Source: Collimonas arenae (GTDB lineage: Bacteria > Pseudomonadota > Gammaproteobacteria > Burkholderiales > Burkholderiaceae_D). Taken from it: a stretch of 64,000 bases of DNA. Both the position numbers and the translations under genes were made by a program. The DNA lies in assembly GCF_000786695.1 (NCBI RefSeq), contig NZ_CP009962.1, positions 620,001 through 684,000 on the forward strand. The letters run 5' to 3'. Positions 1 to 7,363 of the stretch are shown piece after piece (the first letter of the stretch is position 1; every line of letters begins with the position of its first letter). The notes beneath the pieces were generated by a model. The model was not told the DNA's origin. It made no database searches and saw only the letters and a list, made by a program, of their open reading frames with translations.

Positions 1-879
1 GGACTGATCAGCGTGTTGCCCGGCAAGGGCTCGGTGATCGGCGACGCCATCACCCTGCATCCGCTGGTGCGGCGCGTGTCGTTCACTGGCGGCACCACTA
101 CCGGTAAACATATCGCTCACATCGCGGCAGACAAGATGATGCCGGTATCGCTGGAATTGGGCGGCAAGTCACCGACCATGGTGTTCGAAGATGCGGATCT
201 GGATCATGCCGTAGCCGGCGTGTTGTACGGCATTTTCAGTTCGTCGGGCGAGTCTTGCATCGCCGGTTCGCGCCTGTTCGTCGCTCGTGGCATTTACGAC
301 AATTTCATCGAACGCCTGGCCGCTGGCGCCGCAGCGCTGCGGGTTGGTGATCCCGCCGATGAACGCACGCAACTAGGACCGCTGATTACACCGCGTCATC
401 GCGATTCGATCGAATCCTATGTAGCGATGGGCGTGGCCGATGGCGGCCGCATCCGCACCGGCGGTACGCGCCCGGCAGGGGCGCTGTTCGAACGCGGTAA
501 TTATTATCTGCCAACCATCATTGAAGGTTTAACCAATACGCAGCGAATCTGCCAAGAAGAAATTTTCGGCCCGGTGCTGGTGGCGATGCCTTTCGATAAC
601 GAAGAAGAGTTGATTGCCCAGGCCAATGACAGCGTCTATGCGCTGGCGGCCGGCATCTGGACCCGCGACTACAAGAAAGCCTGGCGCTTCGGTCGTGCGG
701 TGCAAGCCGGTAATGTCTGGATCAACACCTATAAGCAGCTGTCGATCTCGACGCCGTTCGGCGGCTGGCGCGACAGCGGCCTGGGCCGTGAAAAAGGCCG
801 GCTCGGGATCTTGCAGTACATGGAGCAGAAGAGCATGTACTGGGGTTTGAATGAACAGCCGCTGCCGTGGGCAAGTTGA
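1..879 (+). CDS. Aldehyde dehydrogenase, C-terminal part (5' end outside window)
   Basis: NAD(P)+-dependent aldehyde dehydrogenase of the ALDH superfamily. The reading frame is already open at base 1 (GLIS precedes the first possible start at 13), so about 200 N-terminal residues lie outside the window. Visible family signatures are VSFTGGTTTGK (cofactor-binding loop), LELGGKSP with the general-base Glu, GESCIAGSR with the catalytic Cys, and EEIFGPVL further on. The C-terminal part is intact. It is the first visible gene of an aromatic-degradation operon and ends 45 bases before the ring-cleavage-type VOC gene, so a role in oxidising a semialdehyde or aromatic aldehyde made by that pathway is inferred. 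The substrate cannot be read from the sequence. Confidence 0.93.
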   Translation, partial: GLISVLPGKGSVIGDAITLHPLVRRVSFTGGTTTGKHIAHIAADKMMPVSLELGGKSPTMVFEDADLDHAVAGVLYGIFSSSGESCIAGSRLFVARGIYDNFIERLAAGAAALRVGDPADERTQLGPLITPRHRDSIESYVAMGVADGGRIRTGGTRPAGALFERGNYYLPTIIEGLTNTQRICQEEIFGPVLVAMPFDNEEELIAQANDSVYALAAGIWTRDYKKAWRFGRAVQAGNVWINTYKQLSISTPFGGWRDSGLGREKGRLGILQYMEQKSMYWGLNEQPLPWAS

Positions 880-924
880 CGACAACACAGCGGTAACCAA
901 GAGGTAAAGCGAGGAGACACAGTA

Positions 925-1890
925 ATGGATGTACTAGGCATAGATGAAATCACCTACGGCGCGGACGACCTGCCGTTATGCAAGAAATTCTTTTCAGACT
1001 GGGGCATGACCCTGGCGCAAGAGAGCGAACAGGCGCTGGTGTTCGAAACGCTAAATGGCTGCCGCGTGATCGTCAAGCATAGCGACGCCGCCGACCTGCC
1101 GCCGGCCATCGAAGCCGGCCCGACCCTGCGTGAAGTGGTCTGGGGCGTATCGGCGCCAGAGGTTCTGGAACGCTTTGCTGTGCGTATTGCCGGCTTACCC
1201 GGCTATGTGAATCAAGGCAAACGCATCGGCTGCACCGATCCTAACGGTTTGGCTGTGCGCTTCCAGGTTACGCAGAAGCGCGAGATCGATGTCGAATGCG
1301 CGGAAATGAATACCTGGTCGCACAAGCATCGCATCAACCAGCGCAGCCCGGCTTACGAGCGCGCTGCACCGATCGAGGTCGGCCACGTGGTGTTCTTCGT
1401 CAAGGATGTGAAAGCCTGCGAAAGCTTCTATTGCGATAATTTCGGCTTCGTGCCGTCTGACCACTATCCAGGCCGCGGCGCTTTCCTGCGCTGCGCAGCT
1501 GACGGCGGCCATCATGACATTTTCCTGCTGCAGCCGCCGGAGGCGCGCGCTGGCCTCAATCATGTGGCCTTCACCGTGCGCGATATCCACGAAGTCTTCG
1601 GCGGCGGCATGCACATGTCGCGCAAAGGCTGGGATACGCAGCTTGGCCCTGGCCGTCATCCGATCTCGTCGGCTTATTTCTGGTATTTCCGCAATCCGGC
1701 AGGCGGCCTGATCGAGTACTACGCGGACGAAGACCAGCTCAACGAAGAATGGGAGCCGCGCGACTTTGAACCAGGCCCGACCGTATTCGCGGAATGGGCG
1801 ATCGACGGTGGCATCGATGGCAACACGCGCCGGCAGAAGAACGCCGAAGGCCCGAGCGGAAAATTCCTGACCGACCGTCCCAAGTCCTGA
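925..1890 (+). CDS. Two-domain VOC protein, probable type I extradiol ring-cleavage dioxygenase
   Basis: Vicinal-oxygen-chelate protein of 321 residues with an N-terminal and a C-terminal VOC module. The C-terminal module shows the iron ligands expected of extradiol dioxygenases: His154 (GHVVFF), His213 (NHVAF) and Glu264 (LIEYYAD). His245 (GRHP) and Tyr254 also fall at the spacing of the catalytic His/Tyr in BphC-type enzymes (9 residues between them, then 10 to the Glu). This suggests cleavage of a catechol-like ring rather than a glyoxalase or antibiotic-binding role. An AGCGAGGAGAC ribosome site precedes ATG 925. It lies between the aldehyde dehydrogenase and a flavoprotein hydroxylase, which fits ring-cleavage chemistry. 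Substrate unknown. Confidence 0.85.
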   Translation: MDVLGIDEITYGADDLPLCKKFFSDWGMTLAQESEQALVFETLNGCRVIVKHSDAADLPPAIEAGPTLREVVWGVSAPEVLERFAVRIAGLPGYVNQGKRIGCTDPNGLAVRFQVTQKREIDVECAEMNTWSHKHRINQRSPAYERAAPIEVGHVVFFVKDVKACESFYCDNFGFVPSDHYPGRGAFLRCAADGGHHDIFLLQPPEARAGLNHVAFTVRDIHEVFGGGMHMSRKGWDTQLGPGRHPISSAYFWYFRNPAGGLIEYYADEDQLNEEWEPRDFEPGPTVFAEWAIDGGIDGNTRRQKNAEGPSGKFLTDRPKS

Positions 1891-1904
1891 TAAGAGGAAA
1901 TAAC

Positions 1905-3062
1905 ATGTCTTCGTTGAAAATCGGTATTCTCGGCGCCGGCATCGGCGGCCTGACGGCGGCGATTGCCTTGCACCGCGCCGGCCACGACGTCGTCGTGTAC
2001 GAGCAATCCAAACAATTCCTGCGTGTCGGCGCCGACATTAACCTGACACCGAATGCGGTACGTGCTCTGGATGGTCTGGGCATAGGCGAGGCGGTGCGTC
2101 GTACTGCTGCGCGTCCTACGCACCGGATCAGCCGTACCTGGGATAGCGGCGAAGAGACTTCACGCCTGGAAATGGGTGACACCGCCGAAAAAAAATACGG
2201 CGCTCCGCAATTGACGATACACCGCGCTGACCTGCTGGCGGCGCTGGCAGAGATTTTCCCTGCCGAGCGCGTCAGGTTTGCCAAGCGCGCCGAGGCGATT
2301 ACGCAGGACAGCCAAGGCATCACGCTCAAGTTCACCGATGGCACGAGCGACAAAGTTGATGTGCTGATCGGCGGCGACGGCATTCACTCGGTAGTGCGCA
2401 CCGCGATGTTCGGCGCGGAAAATCCTCGCTTTACCGGCGTGGTGGCTTTCCGTGCGGTGATTCCTGCGGAGAGCGTCGCCGGCATACCGAACCTGCAGGC
2501 ATTCACCAAATGGTGGGGGTCGAATCCCGAAAGCCAGATCGTCACTTTTCCACTCAATCGCGGCAAGGACATTTTCATCTTTGCCACCACGGCGCAGGAA
2601 ACCTGGCACCTGGAGTCGTGGACCACACCGGGCAGCGTGCAGGAACTGCGCGACAGCTACGCTGGTTTTCATGGCGACGCACGTGCGCTACTGGACGCCT
2701 GTGACGAAGTGTTGAAGACCGCTTTATATGAGCGCGATCCGCTGCCGCATTGGTCCAAGGACAACATGACGCTGCTCGGCGACGCTAGCCATCCGATGAT
2801 GCCGTTCATGGCGCAAGGCGCCGGCATGGCGATCGAAGATGCGGTAGTGCTGGCGCGCTGCCTGGAAAACGCGACAACCCTGGCCGTCGTTCCTCAGGCG
2901 CTGCAGCGCTATGAAGCGTTGCGCCTGGAACGCACCAGCAAGATACAGATAGGATCGCGCGGTAATAACTGGCTGCGCGAAGGCGGCAACGCCGATTGGG
3001 TCTACGGCTATGACGCATGGGCCGTACCGCTGGAAGCGGAAGCGGAAACGGAAACGGTGTAA
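1905..3062 (+). CDS. FAD-dependent aromatic hydroxylase (salicylate-hydroxylase-like group A flavomonooxygenase)
   Basis: A 385-residue single-component flavoprotein monooxygenase that would hydroxylate an aromatic ring using NAD(P)H and O2. Motifs seen are the N-terminal Rossmann GAGIGGL for FAD, the DG motif (DVLIGGDGIHS) in the middle, and the GD motif GDASHPMMPF followed by QGAGMAIEDA. The start at 1905 is chosen because AAGAGGAAA lies just upstream and the protein then begins two residues before the beta strand of the FAD fold. A longer in-frame start at 1794 would overlap the preceding gene by 97 bases. The C-terminus carries a run of alternating Glu with Ala, Val or Thr. The gene belongs to the catabolic operon. 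Confidence 0.9.
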   Translation: MSSLKIGILGAGIGGLTAAIALHRAGHDVVVYEQSKQFLRVGADINLTPNAVRALDGLGIGEAVRRTAARPTHRISRTWDSGEETSRLEMGDTAEKKYGAPQLTIHRADLLAALAEIFPAERVRFAKRAEAITQDSQGITLKFTDGTSDKVDVLIGGDGIHSVVRTAMFGAENPRFTGVVAFRAVIPAESVAGIPNLQAFTKWWGSNPESQIVTFPLNRGKDIFIFATTAQETWHLESWTTPGSVQELRDSYAGFHGDARALLDACDEVLKTALYERDPLPHWSKDNMTLLGDASHPMMPFMAQGAGMAIEDAVVLARCLENATTLAVVPQALQRYEALRLERTSKIQIGSRGNNWLREGGNADWVYGYDAWAVPLEAEAETETV

Positions 3063-3123
3063 AGCCGGTTCGCCCGGCAACTGACAGCTGCGAACGACAA
3101 GCGAAGCACATTTGGAGACTGCA

Positions 3124-3357
3124 ATGAACGAAATCAAACAAGACATCTATCTCAACCCGCATCAGGCGCGCCGTCGCCCGCCGACTCAGTATGAAGATCT
3201 GCTGGGCGATTCCATCGAGCGCGCCTTTGGGGCAGGGATACACGATTTATCGGAACTGGTCGCGTATTTGAACCGCACCGGACCGGGCTGCCCACTGAAC
3301 GAAGGTATCTGGACCGAAACTTTGTACCAAGAAGAAATTGCAAGACTGGCTGCGTAA
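3124..3357 (+). CDS. Small conserved-looking protein of the aromatic operon (possible recombinase-like HTH domain)
   Basis: A 77-residue soluble protein starting at ATG 3124 behind GGAG (3114-3117). It has a basic stretch near the N-terminus (HQARRRPP) and a helix-rich body with DLLGDSIERAF and DLSELVAYLNR, ending in a helical tail. No signal peptide or membrane segment is present. From memory, small proteins of this kind in Rieske-oxygenase operons of Burkholderiales are annotated as 'recombinase-like helix-turn-helix domain' proteins; this match is not proven here. It sits 61 bases after the flavomonooxygenase and 27 before the Rieske gene, so a role tied to the oxygenase is inferred. Function unknown. 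Confidence 0.75.
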   Translation: MNEIKQDIYLNPHQARRRPPTQYEDLLGDSIERAFGAGIHDLSELVAYLNRTGPGCPLNEGIWTETLYQEEIARLAA

Positions 3358-3384
3358 GCAGACCGATCCATTCAGGAGATAGTG

Positions 3385-4419
3385 ATGAGAACGATAGCCA
3401 ATGATCCGGTTGAAGCGGTGCTCGCCGTTGGATTGAAAGATTTGTGGTACCCGATTTGCCCGTCCGAATTTGTAGCCGAGCGGCCGGTGTCGCTGCGCCG
3501 CCTGGGACGGAAGTTCGTCATCTGGCGCGAAACCTCCGGCAAGTTGCATGCACTGGAAGATCATTGTCCGCACCGTGGCGCGCCGTTGTCGATGGGGATG
3601 GCACTGGGCGATCGCATTGCCTGCGGCTATCACGGTGTGCAGGTGCGCTTCGATGGCGTTGTCACCAGCGTGCCGGGCAGCCCGGGTTGCAAGCTGGAAG
3701 GCGCCAAGGCAACGCGTTCATTCCATGTGCAAGAGGCTTGCGGCGCGATCTTCCTGTACAACTCCAGCGTCGATGTCGACCAGCCGCCGCCATTGCGCCT
3801 GCCGGAGGAATTGACCAGCGACGAGTTTTCCAATTTTCTCTGCTATGCGGAATGGAAGGGCGGTTATCGCTACGTCACCGACAACGTGATGGATCCGATG
3901 CATGGCACTTTCCTGCACAAGCAATCGCACTCGATGGCCGAAGGCGACAATACAGCCACCTTCCGCGTGCGCGAAACCGACATCGGTTTCGTGTTTGAAA
4001 AAGAAGGGCAGCGCGACGTCAATTTCGACTGGACCGAATGGGCCGACACTGATCTGCACTGGATGCGTCTGGCGATCCCGTATCCGAAAACCGGCGGCCC
4101 GGGCGGCAGTTTTTTCATCATTGGCAGCTATACCCCGATCAGCGAGAACGTCTCTGCCGTCTTTTTCTGGCGTTGCCGCAAGCTCAGCGGATGGCAGCGC
4201 GATACCTGGCGCTTCCTGTATCGCAACCGCCTGGAAGCGCGCCATTGGGCTGTGCTGGAGCAGGACCGCGTGGTGCTGGAAGTGATGGAGCCGGACGCCA
4301 ACCAGCGCGAGATGCTGTATCAGCACGACATGGGCATCGTTCGCTGGCGTCGGCATATGCGTAATCTAGCCAAGGAACAACTGGCCAAAGAAGAAGCAAC
4401 GGAGCAGGTGAAGGCGTGA
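3385..4419 (+). CDS. Rieske non-heme iron oxygenase, catalytic alpha subunit
   Basis: Terminal oxygenase of 344 residues of the VanA / phenoxybenzoate-dioxygenase-like group, which O-demethylates or hydroxylates aromatic acids. The Rieske [2Fe-2S] ligands are visible: Cys61 and His63 in CPHRG, Cys80 and His83 in CGYH. The mononuclear iron site follows in DNVMDPMHGTFLH, with His173 and His178. ATG 3385 is preferred over GTG 3382 because AGGAG (3374-3378) then sits at normal spacing. The electron donor is presumably the reductase starting at 4477, since no separate ferredoxin or beta-subunit gene is present. Substrate unknown. Confidence 0.93.
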   Translation: MRTIANDPVEAVLAVGLKDLWYPICPSEFVAERPVSLRRLGRKFVIWRETSGKLHALEDHCPHRGAPLSMGMALGDRIACGYHGVQVRFDGVVTSVPGSPGCKLEGAKATRSFHVQEACGAIFLYNSSVDVDQPPPLRLPEELTSDEFSNFLCYAEWKGGYRYVTDNVMDPMHGTFLHKQSHSMAEGDNTATFRVRETDIGFVFEKEGQRDVNFDWTEWADTDLHWMRLAIPYPKTGGPGGSFFIIGSYTPISENVSAVFFWRCRKLSGWQRDTWRFLYRNRLEARHWAVLEQDRVVLEVMEPDANQREMLYQHDMGIVRWRRHMRNLAKEQLAKEEATEQVKA

Positions 4420-4476
4420 TGAGTTTCCCGGTTCGGCGTCGGCTTGAAACGGGTTATTGTTTAGTATGAGGTTTTT

Positions 4477-5427
4477 ATGAGCAGTTCTTTGATTTCGGTT
4501 CGGGTCCAGGCAATGCGCTACGAGGCAAAAGGCATCGTCAGCGTGGAACTTGAGGCGATCGGCGACGCCGAGTTGCCGCTTTTCGAGGCCGGCGCCCACA
4601 TCGATCTGCATCTGGGCAACGGCGTCGTACGCAGCTATTCCTTGTTGAACGCGCCGACGGAACGCCAACGCTATGTGGTCGGCGTACTGAACGACCGCAA
4701 CAGCCGCGGCGGCTCGCGTTACGTGCATGAGCAACTGCGCGTCGGCTCGACCATGACGATCTCTGCACCACGCAACAATTTTGCACTCGACGAGTCAGCG
4801 AGCCATTCAGTGCTGATCGCAGGCGGCATTGGCATTACACCGATCTCGTGCATGCTGAATCACCTGCGCAGCCGGAACAAGTCGGTCGAGTTGCTGTATT
4901 GCGCCAGGTCGCGCGCCGAGGCGGCATTCAGTGCGACGCTGTTGCAGCAGGACGGCGTCACAGGACATTTCGACGACGAGCAAGGGGCACCGCCCGATCT
5001 GCGCGCCTATCTGGCAAGCAAACCGAAGGATGCGCATTTCTATTGTTGCGGTCCGACGCCTATGCTGAACGCTTTCGAAGCTATCTGCGCCGAGCTGGAT
5101 TTGCCGAATGTGCATATCGAACGTTTCGCCGCCGCTGAAAATATCACTGCGGTGCAAAACGGAGAATACGTGGCAGAACTGGCGCGCAGCAAGAAGGCCA
5201 TTTCGGTGCCTGCCGGGAAATCGCTGTTGGATGCCTTGCTGGATGCCGGCCTGGACGTTGAGCATAGCTGCCGCGAAGGCGTCTGCGGCTCTTGCGAAAC
5301 CCGGGTGCTGGAAGGCGAACCGGATCACCGCGACGGCGTGCTCAGCAAGAGCGAGCGCGCATCGAACAAGATCATGATGGTGTGCGTATCAGGCTGCAAA
5401 GGACAGCGTCTGGTACTCGACCTGTAG
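4477..5427 (+). CDS. PDR/VanB-type oxygenase reductase (FMN, NAD and C-terminal [2Fe-2S])
   Basis: A 316-residue class IA reductase that passes electrons from NAD(P)H through a flavin to a plant-type ferredoxin domain and on to the Rieske oxygenase. Order of domains: flavin-binding barrel (about 1-100, RSYSLLNAP motif), NAD-binding domain (about 105-225, AGGIGITPI and CCGPTPML), and the C-terminal [2Fe-2S] domain with Cys265, Cys270, Cys273 and Cys303. The length and order are typical of phthalate dioxygenase reductase and VanB. It is the last gene before a strong terminator, 57 bases after the oxygenase, and its partner is inferred from that position. Confidence 0.93.
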   Translation: MSSSLISVRVQAMRYEAKGIVSVELEAIGDAELPLFEAGAHIDLHLGNGVVRSYSLLNAPTERQRYVVGVLNDRNSRGGSRYVHEQLRVGSTMTISAPRNNFALDESASHSVLIAGGIGITPISCMLNHLRSRNKSVELLYCARSRAEAAFSATLLQQDGVTGHFDDEQGAPPDLRAYLASKPKDAHFYCCGPTPMLNAFEAICAELDLPNVHIERFAAAENITAVQNGEYVAELARSKKAISVPAGKSLLDALLDAGLDVEHSCREGVCGSCETRVLEGEPDHRDGVLSKSERASNKIMMVCVSGCKGQRLVLDL

Positions 5428-5440
5428 TCGCAAAGCATTT

Positions 5441-5467
5441 ACCCGAATCGGCTTCGGGTATTTTTTT
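5441..5467 (+). terminator. Rho-independent terminator of the aromatic operon
   Basis: Stem ACCCGAA / TTCGGGT around a short TCGGC loop, followed by ATTTTTTT. It starts 14 bases after the reductase stop codon and separates the catabolic operon from the porin gene. Confidence 0.85.
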
Positions 5468-5612
5468 GTGCAACCATTTTTATGGAACGTTGGTTCACAT
5501 ATAAAACAAGAGTGATATCAACGATCCGCCAAGCACACATCTCGTAGGCGCGGGGCATATGGGAAAGGTGGACACGGCCGAGGCCGTGGTAATTCGATGA
5601 GGGGAGACACGC

Positions 5613-6698
5613 ATGAAAAAAATACTGATGGCCGTGGCGGCTAGCGGTCTGGCGGCGAGTGCATTTGCACAAAGCAATGTGACGATCTACGGCAGCCTGG
5701 ATGCAGGCGTTGCCTACGTCAATAATCTGGGCGGGAAATCCGTGGTGCGGGAAGATCAGGGTACGATGCAGCCGGACCGCATCGGTTTTCGCGGAAGCGA
5801 AGACCTGGGCGGCAACATGAAAGCCACCTTCCAGCTGGAAAGCGGATTTTATACGGATACCGGTGCGCAGCCTTCGGCAGGAAAGCTGTTCAACCGCATG
5901 AGTACGGTAGGCCTGTCAGGCGATTTCGGCGCCATCACCATGGGCCATATGCCGGATATCGTGTTCGACTATGCCGGCAAACTCAGCAACGGCTATCAAT
6001 TGACCAATTGGTACCTGTTCCATCCCGGTAACCTGGACAGCCTGGCCAATACCTACCAGTTCGACAATGCCGTGCGCTATACGTCGCCGACCTTCGCCGG
6101 CCTGCAGATGAGCGGTATGGTCGGTTTCGGCGAGGTCGCAGGCGATAACAGCAAGGGCCGTAATCTGAGCGCAGGCGCCAGTTATGTGAACGGTCCGTTA
6201 CGCGCCGTGCTGGCCTACTCCAAACTGAATGACCGGCCGGCTGGTTATGCTGGCGCATTTCTGGGTAGCGTCGGGCTCGGTAGTGCGGCTACCGTTTTCA
6301 ACAGCCTGACCACGGTGGCGGCCGGGGTCGGTTATACGATCGGCAGCGTGCGGCTGAACGGTATGTACACCCAGGTCAAGATTGCATTGCCGACGGATGT
6401 TGCGCCGAAACAGAAAAACCTCGATCTCGGCCTGGCCTGGCATTACGCAACGGCCGACACATTGAACGTCGGCTATGGTTTGTCAAAACTGGAGGGCGCA
6501 CGCTGGAATACTGTCAGTCTGAGCAATGTGCATGCCTTGTCCAAGCGCACTGAGCTATATGTGCAAGCAGCCTATCAGCGCGCGGGCGGCGACGCCAAAT
6601 ATGCCGTCATGAACGGCACCGGCGTCGGCGGTTCGACCGGTGTTTCTGGCGGGCCTAGTCAGTTGGTGACGACGGTCGGCATGCATCACTCGTTCTAA
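5613..6698 (+). CDS. Outer-membrane porin (betaproteobacterial OmpC-like, 16-strand type)
   Basis: A 361-residue general porin. It has a Sec signal peptide ending SAFAQ (cleavage near residue 19-20), then SNVTIYGSLDAGVAYVNN, the usual first beta strand of Burkholderiales porins, and the expected C-terminal Phe (MHHSF) used for BAM recognition. GGGGAG precedes ATG 5613. It follows the aromatic operon but has its own leader of about 145 bases after the terminator, with a TATAAA-like -10 near 5503. It may admit the aromatic substrate, though this is guilt by association only. Confidence 0.92.
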   Translation: MKKILMAVAASGLAASAFAQSNVTIYGSLDAGVAYVNNLGGKSVVREDQGTMQPDRIGFRGSEDLGGNMKATFQLESGFYTDTGAQPSAGKLFNRMSTVGLSGDFGAITMGHMPDIVFDYAGKLSNGYQLTNWYLFHPGNLDSLANTYQFDNAVRYTSPTFAGLQMSGMVGFGEVAGDNSKGRNLSAGASYVNGPLRAVLAYSKLNDRPAGYAGAFLGSVGLGSAATVFNSLTTVAAGVGYTIGSVRLNGMYTQVKIALPTDVAPKQKNLDLGLAWHYATADTLNVGYGLSKLEGARWNTVSLSNVHALSKRTELYVQAAYQRAGGDAKYAVMNGTGVGGSTGVSGGPSQLVTTVGMHHSF

Positions 6699-6714
6699 GA
6701 CAGGAATGGAAAAC

Positions 6715-6740
6715 GGGCCGTCTGCGGACGGTCCTTTATT
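6715..6740. terminator. Hairpin terminator between convergent porin and TRIC genes
   Basis: GGGCCGTC / GACGGTCC (one G-T pair) around TGCG, followed by TTTATT on the + strand. It ends inside the stop codon of the opposing TRIC gene and lies 17 bases after the porin stop. Confidence 0.65.
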
Positions 6741-7359
6741 CAAATCCCCGAATACCGCTGCCGTTAAAACTCGGCAATTTCCAGTGGAAGCGCATGGCCA
6801 GCAGGCGGACCACGAAGCCGACGCCGATAGCGGCTAGCGGTGCGACGCTCGGATCGACATTCAACCACAACAGGCCGACATACAAAGCGCCGGTGAACAG
6901 CGCGATGGTGGCGTACAGCTCGCGCTGCAGCACCAGTGGAATCTCGTTGCACAGCACGTCCCGCAGCAAGCCGCCGAACACGCCGGTAATCATGCCGGCC
7001 AGGATCACGATGCCTGGAACCATGCCGTTGGCGCGGGCGATATCGCAGCCGATCACGCTGAAAGCCACCAGGCCGAGGCCGTCGACGACCAGGAACACGC
7101 TGCGCAGATGATGCAGGAAGCGCGCCACCATGGCGGTGACGATGGCCGCGCCGATGGTGAACAGCAGGTACTCGGGATGAGCAATCCAGCCCAGCGGATA
7201 ATTTCCCAACAAAACGTCGCGGATGGTGCCGCCACCCAGCGCGGTGATCGTGCCAACCACGCAGATGCCGAACAGGTCCATGTCGCGCCGCATGCCCATG
7301 ATGGCGCCAGACATGGCCTCCGCCACGATCGCAACCAGATAGATAGTGTGCAGTAGCAT
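6736..7359 (-). CDS. TRIC / UPF0126 (YicG-like) membrane protein
   Basis: A 207-residue integral membrane protein with two homologous halves of three helices plus one extra, the UPF0126/TRIC fold. The duplicated signature is seen as GGGTIRDVLLG in the first half and GGLLRDVLCNE in the second. Family members are cation channels or glycine/substrate transporters of uncertain physiology; the substrate is not evident here. The start codon lies only 4 bases after the stop of the upstream PBP gene on the same strand, so the two are probably translationally coupled. Confidence 0.88.
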   Translation of the reverse strand: MLLHTIYLVAIVAEAMSGAIMGMRRDMDLFGICVVGTITALGGGTIRDVLLGNYPLGWIAHPEYLLFTIGAAIVTAMVARFLHHLRSVFLVVDGLGLVAFSVIGCDIARANGMVPGIVILAGMITGVFGGLLRDVLCNEIPLVLQRELYATIALFTGALYVGLLWLNVDPSVAPLAAIGVGFVVRLLAMRFHWKLPSFNGSGIRGFE

Positions 7360-7363
7360 GGCC

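Noticed and set aside
1794..1904. Longer N-terminus for the FAD hydroxylase
   Set aside because: It overlaps the VOC gene, whereas ATG 1905 has AAGAGGAAA and starts right before the FAD fold.
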